A stretch of DNA of 64,000 nucleotides. It comes from Microbacterium pseudoresistens. GTDB lineage: Bacteria; Actinomycetota; Actinomycetes; Actinomycetales; Microbacteriaceae. Each line of letters opens with the position of its first letter. Position 1 is the stretch's first letter. The stretch is from NCBI RefSeq assembly GCF_013409745.1, contig NZ_JACCBH010000001.1:620001-684000 (forward strand), read 5' to 3'. Shown piece after piece: positions 1 through 8,377 of the stretch. The notes beneath the pieces are model-generated. The model made no database searches, had not been told where the DNA came from, and was given only the letters and a program-made list of their open reading frames with translations. A program made the translations under genes and the position numbers.

Positions 1-126
1 GGATTCCTGATGGGCACCCCGCTCGGCACCGAGCCGTGGTTCGCGCTGGGCTGGTGCGCCGTGATCCTCGTGTTCGCCGTCGTGTGGGGCGGCTGGCTGT
101 TCCGTCGCAGGGCGGGACGGCGCTGA
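1..126 (+). CDS. ABC-2 type permease, C-terminal fragment (partial)
   Basis: Only the last 41 codons are in the window, and the frame is open from base 1 to TGA at 124-126. The fragment has a short loop with GTPLGTEPWFALGW, one hydrophobic segment (CAVILVFAVVWGGWLF) and a basic tail (RRRAGRR). This is how DrrB-type ABC-2 export permeases end: a last transmembrane helix followed by arginines in the cytoplasm. Inference: the rest of the permease and its ATPase lie upstream. A different polytopic membrane protein is possible because only one helix is visible. Confidence 0.55.
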   Translation, partial: GFLMGTPLGTEPWFALGWCAVILVFAVVWGGWLFRRRAGRR

Positions 127-147
127 CGAGCCGCTGGGGCCCGTGCG

Positions 148-561
148 CTAAGCGCCCAGGCGCTTGAGGGCGCTCTGCACCGCGTGCTTGGCGGATGCCG
201 CGGCGCGGCCGACGACCTCGGCCGCGTGCGCGGCGCCGTCGGGCAGCACGGACACCGTCACCAGGTCGGGCGCGGAGTCGCCGTAGGCGTCGACGAGGAA
301 GGGCACGAGCCAGTCGTCGACCTGCTCGAGCGGACCCACCGCGAGGCTGTACAGCCGGCGCTGGCCGTCTTCGCGGACGGTCACGAGCTCGGCATCGCGC
401 AGCACCTTCAGGTGCTTGGACACGGTGGGCTGGCTGATGCCCAGTTCGCTCACGATCTGCGACACGGCCGTGCCCGCATCCTCATCGGCCGATCGCTGGA
501 GCAGGAGCTGGAGGATCTCCCGCCGGGTGCCGTCCGCGATCACGTCGAAGATGTCGGTCAT
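148..561 (-). CDS. ArsR-family winged-helix transcriptional regulator
   Basis: A 137-aa protein starting MTDIFDVIADGTRREIL, the usual opening of ArsR/SmtB regulators. The recognition helix region is ISQPTVSKHLKVLRDAELV (residues about 37-55) and the wing follows (VREDGQRRLYSL). No cysteine metal-site motif is visible, so it is probably not a metal sensor; the longer C-terminus resembles the actinobacterial ArsR group. I chose ATG 561 over an upstream GTG at 597 because a -10 hexamer TACCCT (568-573, minus strand) ends 6 nt before it, which gives a leaderless mRNA. It reads toward the ABC fragment at the window start and may regulate it, but this is inference. Confidence 0.85.
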   Translation of the reverse strand: MTDIFDVIADGTRREILQLLLQRSADEDAGTAVSQIVSELGISQPTVSKHLKVLRDAELVTVREDGQRRLYSLAVGPLEQVDDWLVPFLVDAYGDSAPDLVTVSVLPDGAAHAAEVVGRAAASAKHAVQSALKRLGA

Positions 562-639
562 GGCATAAGGGTAGCCGCGACCGGAGCGGAGTACCATGAC
601 GAGGGCTCCGCGCGGGCGGGGCGGTGGAGGGACGAGTCC

Positions 640-2070
640 ATGGCGCGCACGCGGAGTTCGCGGTCGTTCGGCGACACCGCGCGCGACATCGTCCGCTTCG
701 GCAAGGAGTTCCCCACCTCCTCCCCCTCGCGCTTCGCGATCGTCGTCTTCTCCGGACTCATCCTGCTGTTCACGGCGCTGCTCTCACTGCCGCTGGCCAG
801 CCGCGACCACACCGTCACGCCGCTCGCCGACGCGCTGTTCACCGCCGTCTCCACGATCTGCGTGACCGGACTGAGCGTGGTCGACATGGCCACGCACTGG
901 TCGCCGTTCGGCATGGTCGTGATCTTCATCGGCGTGAACATCGGCGGGCTCGGCGTGCTCACCCTCGCCTCGGTGCTGGGCCTTGTCATCTCCAAGCGGC
1001 TGGGCCTGCGCGCCAAGCTCATCGCCGCCGGCGACAGCAACCCGCTGCGCGCGCACGGCGGCGTCGTCAACGAGGGCCAGACGGTGCGGCTGGGCGAGGT
1101 CGGGCAGATGCTGCGCACGGTCGCCGTCTCGGCGTTCGTGATCGAAGTCGCCCTCATGCTGCTGCTGTATCCGTCGCTGGTGATGGCCGAGGTCGATCCG
1201 CTCGTCGCCCTCTGGGAGGCGCCCTTCTACGCGGCGATGTCGTTCACCAACACCGGGTTCACCCCGAACCCCGGCGGTGTGCTGCCCTTCGCCGACGACT
1301 ACCTCGTGCTCATCATCCTCATGGCGGGGGTGTTCCTGGGCAGCATCGGCTTCCCCGTCATCTACAGCCTCGCCAAGCACGTCTGGCATGTGAAGGCGTG
1401 GTCTCTGCACAGCAAGCTGACCCTCATCACGACCGTGCTGCTGTTCGTGCTCGGCGCCGCGGTGTTCCTGCTCCTGGAGTTCGACAATCCGCGCACGTTC
1501 GGCTCGATGGATGCCGGCGACACGACGTTCCAGGCCTTCTTCCTCTCTGCCATGACGCGATCCGGGGGCTTCTCGGTCGTGCCGGCCTCCGACCTCAACG
1601 GCTCGTCGCAACTCGTGGCCTGCATGCTCATGTTCGTCGGCGGCGGGTCGGCATCGACCGCCGGCGGCATCAAGGTGACCACGCTCGCCGTGCTCGCCCT
1701 CGCCGTGTTCTCGGAGGCGAAGGGCCGCCCCTCCGTCCAGGCCTTCGGCCGCCGCATCCCCAGCGACGTGCAGCGCGTGGCGCTGAGCGTCGTGGCGTGG
1801 GGCGCGACCATCGTCGCCGTCGCGACCGTCGCGATCGAGCAGATCACCAAGGCGCCGGTGATCGACGTGCTCTTCGACGTGATCTCGGCCTTCGGCACGG
1901 TGGGGCTGTCGACGGGCGTCACCGAGTCTCTGCCCGACCCTGCGGTCTACATCATGGCCGCCGCGATCTTCATGGGCCGCGTTGGTACAGTGACACTCGC
2001 CGCGGCGGTGGCCGCGACATCCCGAACGCAGCTGTACTCGCTGCCTGTGGAAAGGCCGATCGTTGGTTGA
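640..2070 (+). CDS. ktrB: Potassium uptake channel subunit, TrkH/KtrB family
   Basis: A 476-aa membrane protein that forms the K+-translocating pore of a Ktr/Trk system in the plasma membrane. The four pore-loop repeats with their selectivity glycines are visible: ICVTGLS, SFTNTGFT, MTRSGGFS and SAFGTVGLS. They alternate with pairs of hydrophobic helices in the MPM-type fold. Start ATG 640 is preceded by a good Shine-Dalgarno (GGAGG at about 627-631). The stop overlaps the start of ktrA by 8 bp, so the two are translationally coupled and the RCK protein downstream is its gating partner. Length is typical of KtrB. Confidence 0.93.
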   Translation: MARTRSSRSFGDTARDIVRFGKEFPTSSPSRFAIVVFSGLILLFTALLSLPLASRDHTVTPLADALFTAVSTICVTGLSVVDMATHWSPFGMVVIFIGVNIGGLGVLTLASVLGLVISKRLGLRAKLIAAGDSNPLRAHGGVVNEGQTVRLGEVGQMLRTVAVSAFVIEVALMLLLYPSLVMAEVDPLVALWEAPFYAAMSFTNTGFTPNPGGVLPFADDYLVLIILMAGVFLGSIGFPVIYSLAKHVWHVKAWSLHSKLTLITTVLLFVLGAAVFLLLEFDNPRTFGSMDAGDTTFQAFFLSAMTRSGGFSVVPASDLNGSSQLVACMLMFVGGGSASTAGGIKVTTLAVLALAVFSEAKGRPSVQAFGRRIPSDVQRVALSVVAWGATIVAVATVAIEQITKAPVIDVLFDVISAFGTVGLSTGVTESLPDPAVYIMAAAIFMGRVGTVTLAAAVAATSRTQLYSLPVERPIVG

Positions 2071-2734
2071 AGTGCTGCGCAGCGATGCGCCCGTCCTGGT
2101 GATCGGACTCGGCCGGTTCGGCGCCGCCTGCGCCGGCGAGCTCGACCGGCTCGACCGCGAGGTGCTCGCCGTCGACGACAACCTCGAGCTCGTGCAGAAG
2201 TGGTCGGATCGCGTCACGCACGCCGTGCAGGCCGACGCGCGCGACATCGACGCGCTGCGTCAGATCGGCGCGCAGGACTTCCAGGTCGCCGTGGTGGCGG
2301 TGGGATCGCTCATCGAGGCATCGGTGCTCATCACGGCCAACCTCGTCGATCTGAAGATCCCGCAGATCTGGGCGAAGGCCGTGACGCAGTCGCACGGCAA
2401 GATCCTCGCGCGCGTGGGCGCGAACCACGTGATCTACCCCGAGCGCGAGGCCGGGGAGCGCGTCGCGCACCTCGTGAGCGGACGGATGCTGGACTTCATC
2501 CGCTTCGACGACGACTTCGTGCTCGCCAAGATGTACCCGCCCAAGTTCATCCGCGGCGTAGGCCTGAACGAGTCGGGGGTGCGCACCAAGTACAACGTGA
2601 CGGTCGTGGGCGTGAAGAGTCCCGGCAAGCCGTTCCGCTACGCCGAGGCCGCGACGGTCGTCACCAATCACGACCTCATCATCGTCTCGGGCACCAACAG
2701 CGACATCGAACGGTTCGCCTCGCTCGACCGCTGA
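2063..2734 (+). CDS. ktrA: Potassium uptake regulatory subunit, TrkA/KtrA (RCK) family
   Basis: A 223-aa cytoplasmic protein with an N-terminal RCK_N Rossmann fold. The dinucleotide motif is VIGLGRFGAACAGEL (residues about 12-26), and the acidic residue ending beta-2 is in LAVDDN. A C-terminal RCK_C domain (about 140-220) follows. Such proteins form a ring on the KtrB dimer and gate K+ flow on ATP/ADP or NAD(H) binding. The start is TTG inside the last codons of ktrB (8-bp overlap), the only in-frame initiator consistent with the full Rossmann fold. An operon with ktrB is clear. Confidence 0.92.
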   Translation: MVEVLRSDAPVLVIGLGRFGAACAGELDRLDREVLAVDDNLELVQKWSDRVTHAVQADARDIDALRQIGAQDFQVAVVAVGSLIEASVLITANLVDLKIPQIWAKAVTQSHGKILARVGANHVIYPEREAGERVAHLVSGRMLDFIRFDDDFVLAKMYPPKFIRGVGLNESGVRTKYNVTVVGVKSPGKPFRYAEAATVVTNHDLIIVSGTNSDIERFASLDR

Positions 2735-2849
2735 GCGCGACATCCGCCGATCCACAGGGCCACGGCTCGTCCCCCACGCGTGGACGCGGTACGCGCGTAG
2801 AGTCGGAGCAGCGACGGCGCCGGCGCGTCGTCGCCGGAAGGAGCCGCGG

Positions 2850-3476
2850 ATGACCGAGCCAGACCCCCTCATCGACGACATCGATGCGCGCATCCTGACC
2901 GTCGCAGGCGCCGATGTCGAGATCCTCGAGCGGCGCGGCGACGTCGAGGCCGGCGCCGACGACACGGTCGTGTTCCTGGGCGACGGCGGATCGGAGCCCG
3001 GCTGGCGCGTGCTCATGCACGACCTGCCCTCCGACCTGCGCGTGCTCTCCGTCGATGTCACCGACGGCGCGACGCTCACCGCCGCCCTCGACGCCCTCGG
3101 CATCGCGGCGGCGCATTTCGTCGCCGCCGCCGAACACACCCCCGCCCTGCTGGATCACGCCGCCGAGCACGCCGTGCGCACACTGACTCTCACGGGCGCC
3201 GTCGCCGACGACAGCGCGGCGCGGCTGGCCGCGTTCCCCACGCGCCCGGCCGTGCTGTGGATCCACGGCGCGGTGCCGACCGCCGACGCCCTCGCCGGAT
3301 ACGTCACCGCGGGCGGATCGGTCACCGAGATCGCGCTCGAGGGCGTGTCCGGGGCCGAGCAGCATGCCAGGCCCGCCGTGTTCCGCCAAGCCCTGCTGGA
3401 GCGGATGGGCTACCTCGCCGCTCCCATGATCCCCGGCCCCCCGACCGAAGCGGTCATCCTGCGCTCGGCCGACTGA
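2850..3476 (+). CDS. Hypothetical protein, possible degenerate alpha/beta-hydrolase-like fold
   Basis: A 208-aa protein I do not recognise. It alternates short hydrophobic strands (DTVVFLGDGG, WRVLMHDL, AVLWIHGAV) with Ala-rich helices, as in a Rossmann or alpha/beta-hydrolase-like fold, but no G-x-S-x-G nucleophile elbow or nucleotide-binding loop is visible. No signal peptide or transmembrane segment is present. A clear Shine-Dalgarno (AAGGAG, about 2836-2842) precedes ATG 2850, so it is translated from its own leader. It lies between ktrA and an ABC gene pair with gaps of 115 and 72 bp, which suggests a single-gene unit. Confidence 0.75.
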   Translation: MTEPDPLIDDIDARILTVAGADVEILERRGDVEAGADDTVVFLGDGGSEPGWRVLMHDLPSDLRVLSVDVTDGATLTAALDALGIAAAHFVAAAEHTPALLDHAAEHAVRTLTLTGAVADDSAARLAAFPTRPAVLWIHGAVPTADALAGYVTAGGSVTEIALEGVSGAEQHARPAVFRQALLERMGYLAAPMIPGPPTEAVILRSAD

Positions 3477-3548
3477 TCTATCGTTCGTCGCACGCGCATC
3501 CGCCTCGAGAGGGATGCACGACACCGCGCGCCCTGGTGTGATGGAGGC

Positions 3549-4376
3549 ATGACCGATTCCGTCGCCCCCTCGAGCGCCCCGGCGCCGAGTGCACCGCCGA
3601 GCACGTCGCCTTCGACCACGCCGCCGGTGCTCTCCCTCCGCAGCCTCCGCAAGCAGTTCGGGCAGAAGGTCGCCGTCGACGACCTGTCACTCGACGTGCC
3701 CGCCGGGTCGATGCTGGGCCTGCTGGGCCCGAACGGTGCGGGCAAGACGACGACGCTCGCCATGACGACCGGCCTGCTGCGTCCGGATGCGGGCACCGCG
3801 CAGGTGCTCGGAGCGGACGTGTGGACGGACCCGGCCGCAGCGAAGGCGCGCATGGGCGTGCTGCCCGACGGGGTGCGCATGTTCGACCGGCTCACCGGCG
3901 ACGAGCTGCTGCGGTACACCGGACTGCTGCGCGGTCTGCCGGAGTCCGAGGTCGTCTCGCGCTCCGCCGAGCTGCTCGACGCCCTCGGACTCACCGACGC
4001 CGGCGATACCCTCGTCGTGGACTACTCCGCGGGCATGCGCAAGAAGATCGGGCTCGCGTGCGCGCTGATCCATGCGCCGCGGCTGCTCATCCTCGACGAA
4101 CCGCTCGAGGCGGTGGATCCCGTCTCCGGCGAGACGATCCGCCAGATCCTGCGCGCCTACGTCGATGGCGGGGGCACCGTCGTGCTCTCCAGCCACGTCA
4201 TGGAGCTCGTCGAGTCACTGTGCGACCGCGTGGCGATCATCGCCGAGGGCCGCCTGCTCGCGCACGGCGCCCTCGACGAGGTGCGCGCCGGCATGACCCT
4301 GCAGCAGCGCTTCCTCGCCCTGGTGGGCGGCCACGATCTCGGATCGGAGACGCTCGCATGGCTGCGCTCCTCCTGA
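3549..4376 (+). CDS. ABC transporter ATP-binding protein
   Basis: A 275-aa nucleotide-binding subunit. Residues 1-25 are a Ser/Pro/Ala-rich extension. Walker A is GPNGAGKTTT (about 60-69), the signature is DYSAGMRKKI (about 158) and Walker B is LLILDEPLEAVDP (about 178-190). The signature is degenerate (YSAGM in place of LSGGQ) but keeps the key Ser and Gly. ATG 3549 has no well-spaced Shine-Dalgarno; a TGTGAT hexamer ends 6 nt upstream, which suits leaderless initiation. It overlaps the next gene by 19 bp, and together they form an ABC-2-type exporter whose substrate the sequence does not show. Confidence 0.9.
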   Translation: MTDSVAPSSAPAPSAPPSTSPSTTPPVLSLRSLRKQFGQKVAVDDLSLDVPAGSMLGLLGPNGAGKTTTLAMTTGLLRPDAGTAQVLGADVWTDPAAAKARMGVLPDGVRMFDRLTGDELLRYTGLLRGLPESEVVSRSAELLDALGLTDAGDTLVVDYSAGMRKKIGLACALIHAPRLLILDEPLEAVDPVSGETIRQILRAYVDGGGTVVLSSHVMELVESLCDRVAIIAEGRLLAHGALDEVRAGMTLQQRFLALVGGHDLGSETLAWLRSS

Positions 4377-5947
4377 GACTGCGCTGGCGCCAGTTCGGGC
4401 ACCAGCTGGGCCGCAGTCCGTGGATGATCGTCTCACTCGCCCTGGGCGGTGCGACGGCGCTCGGGATGCTCGCACTGCTCGCCGCCGGACTCACCGCGCT
4501 GCGTGTGGCCGATCCGAGCGTCGCCGTGACCGCCCTGGTGATCGTCGGCACACTGATCGTCACCGTCTGGTGGGTCGGGTCGATCCTCACCAGCACCGAC
4601 GACACGATGTCGCCCGAGCGCTTCGCACTGCTGCCCGTCACCGCGAGGTCACTGCTGCCGGGGCTCGTGCTCGCCGGGGCGACGACGCTCGGCGGCATGG
4701 GCACGGCGATCGCGGTGCTGCTCACGCTCATCGGGTGGTCGGTGAACGCACTCGCCCTGATCGCCGCCGTCGTGCTCGCGCCCGTGGTGCTCGCCATCTG
4801 CGTGCTGGGGGCGCGCGTCGTGGGCGGGCTGCTCGCGCGGTGGCTGGCCCGGCGCCGGATGCGCGATCTCGTGATCATCCTCGGCGTCATCCTGCTGTCC
4901 AGCTCGGGGCTCGTGCTCAACATCGCAATCGGCGCGCTGCAGCTCTCCGGAGACCTCGGCCGCGATCTGGCCGGCGTCGCCGACGTGCTCGGATGGACGC
5001 CGATGGGCGCGGCCTTCGGCGTCTCGGCGTCGCTCGCACAGGGCCAGCCGCTCGACGCGGTGGCACGGCTGCTCATCGCACTGGTCACCGTCGCAGGGCT
5101 GTGGTTCATCGCACGCGCGCTGCTGGCGGCCCGGCTCGTCGCGCCGGTGGAGAACCGCGGCGGAGGCCGCGTGCACTCGGCCGGCGTGCTCGATCGGATG
5201 CTGCCCGCGACGGCTGTCGGCGCGGTCGCCGCCCGCACCCTGCGCTACGCGCGGCGCGACCCGCGCCAGATCGTCAACATCGTCATGCTGCTGGTGCTGC
5301 CTGGTCTGCTCATCGGGCTCACGGTGATGAACGGCACGCGCGGCGGCGAAGCGCTCGCCCCGGCCGTGATCCTCATCCCCGCCATCGATGCGCTCTTGAT
5401 CGGCACCATCCTGCAGATGAGCACCGCGTACGACAACAACGCCCTCGCGCTGCACATCCACACCGGGGTGAGCGGGCGCGCCGATCGCACCGGGCGCCTG
5501 CTCGGCTTCGCGCTCATCGCGGTGCCGATCGTCGTCATCCTCTGCGTCGCCGTGTGCCTGCTCGTGGGCAGGCCCGACCTGCTGCCGGCGAGCCTGGGCG
5601 CGGCGATCGGCATGGGCGCGGTCGCCGCCGGTGCGGGATCCTGGGTCGGCGCATTCCTGCCCGGCCGCGCCCCCGCCCCGGAGGCGAGCCCGTTCGGCCG
5701 CGGCTCGTCGGGCGGAGTGCAGTCGATGATCGCGATGGCCATCATGATGCCCATCACCCTCGTCGTGGGCGGCGCGTCGTTCGGCTTCGCGATCGGCGCG
5801 CTGTGGGCACCGTGGGCCGGCTGGGTCAGTCTGGCCTGCGGCGTGATCCTCGGCACCGCCGCCGTCTGGGCGGGCGTCGTGCTGGGCGGACGCATCCTCG
5901 ACCAGCGCTGGCCGGAGCTTCTGGTCGAGGTGTCGAGCGAATCCTGA
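4358..5947 (+). CDS. ABC-2-type exporter permease
   Basis: A 529-aa integral membrane protein with about twelve hydrophobic segments in two similar halves. The first half covers about residues 20-250; the second begins after a polar stretch that includes TAVGAVAARTLRYARRDPRQ. No ATPase motif is present. The start ATG 4358 lies inside the last codons of the ATPase gene, so the pair is translationally coupled and forms one transporter. The size and the duplicated 6-TM organisation resemble other large actinobacterial ABC-2 permeases. The substrate is unknown. Confidence 0.85.
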   Translation: MAALLLRLRWRQFGHQLGRSPWMIVSLALGGATALGMLALLAAGLTALRVADPSVAVTALVIVGTLIVTVWWVGSILTSTDDTMSPERFALLPVTARSLLPGLVLAGATTLGGMGTAIAVLLTLIGWSVNALALIAAVVLAPVVLAICVLGARVVGGLLARWLARRRMRDLVIILGVILLSSSGLVLNIAIGALQLSGDLGRDLAGVADVLGWTPMGAAFGVSASLAQGQPLDAVARLLIALVTVAGLWFIARALLAARLVAPVENRGGGRVHSAGVLDRMLPATAVGAVAARTLRYARRDPRQIVNIVMLLVLPGLLIGLTVMNGTRGGEALAPAVILIPAIDALLIGTILQMSTAYDNNALALHIHTGVSGRADRTGRLLGFALIAVPIVVILCVAVCLLVGRPDLLPASLGAAIGMGAVAAGAGSWVGAFLPGRAPAPEASPFGRGSSGGVQSMIAMAIMMPITLVVGGASFGFAIGALWAPWAGWVSLACGVILGTAAVWAGVVLGGRILDQRWPELLVEVSSES

Positions 5948-5975
5948 GCGGCAGCATCGCGGAGGTGCGGCGGAC

Positions 5976-6815
5976 TCAGCCTCCCGCAGCGATCTCCTTC
6001 GCGCGGGCCAACGCGGCATCCGTCGCCTCGGCGAACACCGTGTCGAGGTGCGCGTCGGCGAGCACGGCGACAGCGCGCTCCGTGGTGCCCTTGGGGCTCG
6101 TGACGCGGCGGCGCAGCTCGGCCGGCGCCTCGCCCGACGCCTCGAGCAGCGCGGTCGCACCGATGAAGGTCTGCTCGGCGAGCAGGCGGGCGTCGGACTC
6201 GGAGAAGCCCTTGCCGATCGCCGCCTTGGTGAACTCCTCGATGAGCAGGAACACGTAGGCGGGGCCGGAGCCGGAGATCGTCGACAACGCGTCGATCTGC
6301 TCCTCGGGCAGCTCGACGACTGATCCGACCGTCTCGAACAGCCGGCGCACGATCGCCACGTCGTTCTCGGCGACGCCGTCAGCCGCCGCAAGGCCCGTCA
6401 CCGCGCGCCCGACAGTGGCCGGGGTGTTCGGCATCGCGCGCAGCACGCGCGCGTCGGAACCGAGGATGCTCCGGAACGCGTCGATCGTGACGCCCGCCGC
6501 GACACTCACGACGATCGCATCGTCACGGAGGTGCGGGGCGATCTCGGCGAGCAGATCGGCGACCATCCCGGGCTTCACGCCGATGAGCACGATGCGCGCA
6601 GACGCGGCCGCCTCGGCGTTGCCGCCGGGGGTCTCTTCGAGGGCGATGCTGCGCACATCGGCGAGCCCCTCCAGCTCTGCGGCCTTCACGGGAGTGCGAT
6701 TGGTGGCGACGATGCCGCCGGAGACGGGGATGCCCGAGGCGACGACTCCGTGGAGGATCGCGCCGCCCATCGAACCGGCGCCGAGGAATGCGAGCGAAGG
6801 GAGCGTGTCGACCAT
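5976..6815 (-). CDS. proC: Pyrroline-5-carboxylate reductase
   Basis: A 279-aa cytoplasmic enzyme catalysing the last step of proline synthesis (P5C + NAD(P)H to proline). The N-terminal dinucleotide-binding motif is FLGAGSMGGAI (residues about 9-19). The family segments VKPGMV, RAMPNTPA (about 122-129) and the C-terminal dimerisation helices with STISGSGPAYVFLLIEE and RRRVTSPKGTTE are all present. Length matches the family. A TAGGAT hexamer (6822-6827) ends 6 nt before ATG 6815, so the mRNA is probably leaderless. It is convergent with the ABC permease gene and divergent from the DUF1023 gene. Confidence 0.95.
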   Translation of the reverse strand: MVDTLPSLAFLGAGSMGGAILHGVVASGIPVSGGIVATNRTPVKAAELEGLADVRSIALEETPGGNAEAAASARIVLIGVKPGMVADLLAEIAPHLRDDAIVVSVAAGVTIDAFRSILGSDARVLRAMPNTPATVGRAVTGLAAADGVAENDVAIVRRLFETVGSVVELPEEQIDALSTISGSGPAYVFLLIEEFTKAAIGKGFSESDARLLAEQTFIGATALLEASGEAPAELRRRVTSPKGTTERAVAVLADAHLDTVFAEATDAALARAKEIAAGG

Positions 6816-6889
6816 GCGTCAATCCTATGAGCGATGCTCTTGCCCGGCTCCGGTCCGCGAGCGCCGGTTCTGCGGGCGGCGGCACGGCC

Positions 6890-6895
6890 TAAGCT
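6890..6895 (+). promoter_or_regulatory. -10 element for the leaderless uORF before the DUF1023 gene
   Basis: TAAGCT ends 6 nt before ATG 6903, so the predicted transcript starts at or beside that ATG. No convincing -35 hexamer was seen. Confidence 0.5.
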
Positions 6896-6902
6896 TGCCG
6901 AT

Positions 6903-6944
6903 ATGAGTGTCTGCGACCGTCCGATCCCGCGGGCCGCACGCTGA
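6903..6944 (+). CDS. Small upstream ORF (13 aa), coupled to the DUF1023 hydrolase gene
   Basis: The reading frame encodes MSVCDRPIPRAAR and stops with TGA sharing one base with the downstream ATG (TGATG at 6942-6946). Its ATG lies 7 nt after a TAAGCT -10 hexamer. It therefore looks like the leaderless first ORF of the transcript, with the hydrolase translated by re-initiation; the hydrolase itself has no Shine-Dalgarno. Whether the peptide has a role beyond delivering ribosomes is unknown. Confidence 0.45.
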   Translation: MSVCDRPIPRAAR

Positions 6945-7831
6945 TGTCCGATCTGCTCGCCGAGGCCCTCGCCCGCACCGATCTCACCGACGACGCCAGG
7001 CACAAGTTGGGCAATGTCGAGCGCGTGCTGGGCGATGACCCGCAGGCGCACCTGCTGTCGCTGTTCTTCCTCGACGGCGAGCCGTACGCGAGCATCGGCT
7101 TCGGCGATGTGACCACGGCAGACCTCATCGTCGTCGTCCTGCACGGCATCGACACGGATCTCGGCCAGCTGCCGCCCTGGGCCGAGACCTCCCAGCGGCT
7201 GTGCGGCGACGTCATCCGCGCGATCACGCTGCGCGGGGGCACGGCATCCGTCGCCGTCGTGCTCTGGTTCGGATACGACACCGGGTCGCACGTGACGGCG
7301 CTGGCCACCGCGCACGCCACGATCGGCGCGGCCCGTCTCGCCGTCGAGCTCGAACGGCTCGCGCAGCACGACACCGCCGCGAGGATCGCGCTCGTCGCGT
7401 ACTCGTACTCCTCCACTCTGCTGGGCGAGCTCGTCGTGCTCGACGGCGCCGGGCACGTCTCCGAGGCGTTCTCGATCGCGTCGGCGGGCATGACGCACAT
7501 GGCCGCGGATGCCGTGGAGTCGCGGATCGCCGACGGCTCGCTCGCGCTGCACGCCACCGAGTCGGCGACCGACGGCGTCGCGCACCTCGGCCGGTTCGGA
7601 CAGCATCCGATCGATCCGCGCGACATCGACGGGGCCATCGTGTACAGCTCCGACGGCGGAGCGGTCGACGGCCTCGACGGTGTGACGGGGGAGGCCACCC
7701 AGGGCCACAGCTCGCAGTCGGAGACCGACGACGACGGCGTCACCCGCCGCGGCTACTTCGACCCGGAGGCGCAGGCGTATCTGTACCTCGTCGACCGGCT
7801 CGCGGCCCTCGCCGTGCGTCCTCGGACCTGA
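6944..7831 (+). CDS. DUF1023-type alpha/beta hydrolase family protein
   Basis: A 295-aa protein whose core resembles the actinobacterial DUF1023 alpha/beta-hydrolase domain: VVVLHGIDTDL (about 65-75) supplies the oxyanion-loop strand, and RIALVAYSYSS (about 148-158) sits where the G-x-S-x-G nucleophile elbow is expected. Here the elbow is A-Y-S-Y-S, so the Ser is kept but both glycines are lost; activity is uncertain. A downstream segment (AFSIASAGMTHM) aligns with the family loop. The start is ATG 6944, overlapping the uORF stop. No signal peptide was seen. Substrate is unknown. Confidence 0.7.
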   Translation: MSDLLAEALARTDLTDDARHKLGNVERVLGDDPQAHLLSLFFLDGEPYASIGFGDVTTADLIVVVLHGIDTDLGQLPPWAETSQRLCGDVIRAITLRGGTASVAVVLWFGYDTGSHVTALATAHATIGAARLAVELERLAQHDTAARIALVAYSYSSTLLGELVVLDGAGHVSEAFSIASAGMTHMAADAVESRIADGSLALHATESATDGVAHLGRFGQHPIDPRDIDGAIVYSSDGGAVDGLDGVTGEATQGHSSQSETDDDGVTRRGYFDPEAQAYLYLVDRLAALAVRPRT

Positions 7832-7866
7832 CGGCGCGAGCCCTGGCCCGACCCGATCAGCGCCGC

Positions 7867-8328
7867 TCAGCGCCGATCGGCGAAGAAGGCGCGCAACAGG
7901 TCGACGGCGTCGTCCTCGCGCACGCCACCCACGACCTCGGCCCGCACGGGGAGCCGGCGGTCCCGCAGCACGTCATAGCGCGAACCGGCCGCGCCCGCCT
8001 TGTCGTCCCAGGCGCCGAACACGACGCGCGCCATCCGCGCCTGCAGCGCGGCGCCCGCGCACATGACGCACGGCTCCATCGTCACCACGAGCGTGCATCC
8101 CTCGAGATTCCACGACCCCGTGGCGGCCCCCGCCGCGCGCAGCGCGACGATCTCGGCGTGCCCGGTGGGATCGGCAGTGCGCTCACGGTCGTTGCGGCCC
8201 TCGCCGATGACGCGGCCCTCGGCGTCGAGCACCACGGCGCCCACCGGGATCTCGCCGTCGGCCGCCGCTTCGGCGGCGAGCGCGAGCGCACGGCTCATCG
8301 CCCGCTCATCCGCCTCCGTCCCGCGCAT
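7867..8328 (-). CDS. tadA: tRNA-specific adenosine deaminase
   Basis: A 153-aa zinc enzyme that deaminates A34 to inosine in tRNA-Arg(ACG), letting one tRNA read CGU, CGC and CGA. The cytidine-deaminase-fold active site is clear: HAEIVALRAA (zinc His plus catalytic Glu, residues about 58-67) and PCVMCAGAAL (zinc cysteines, about 88-97). Family length matches. An AGCCTA/TAGGCT -10 (8335-8340) ends 6 nt from ATG 8328, consistent with leaderless translation. Its substrate, tRNA-Arg(ACG), is encoded in this window at 58495-58567. Confidence 0.94.
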   Translation of the reverse strand: MRGTEADERAMSRALALAAEAAADGEIPVGAVVLDAEGRVIGEGRNDRERTADPTGHAEIVALRAAGAATGSWNLEGCTLVVTMEPCVMCAGAALQARMARVVFGAWDDKAGAAGSRYDVLRDRRLPVRAEVVGGVREDDAVDLLRAFFADRR

Positions 8329-8377
8329 GGGTCGAGCCTATTGCTCGCATCGGTTCGGGGCGCACTAGCCTGTACTC

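Noticed and set aside
184..639. An upstream extension of ktrB to base 184
   Set aside because: It would run antisense through the ArsR gene, has no homology, and the start at 640 has a proper Shine-Dalgarno.
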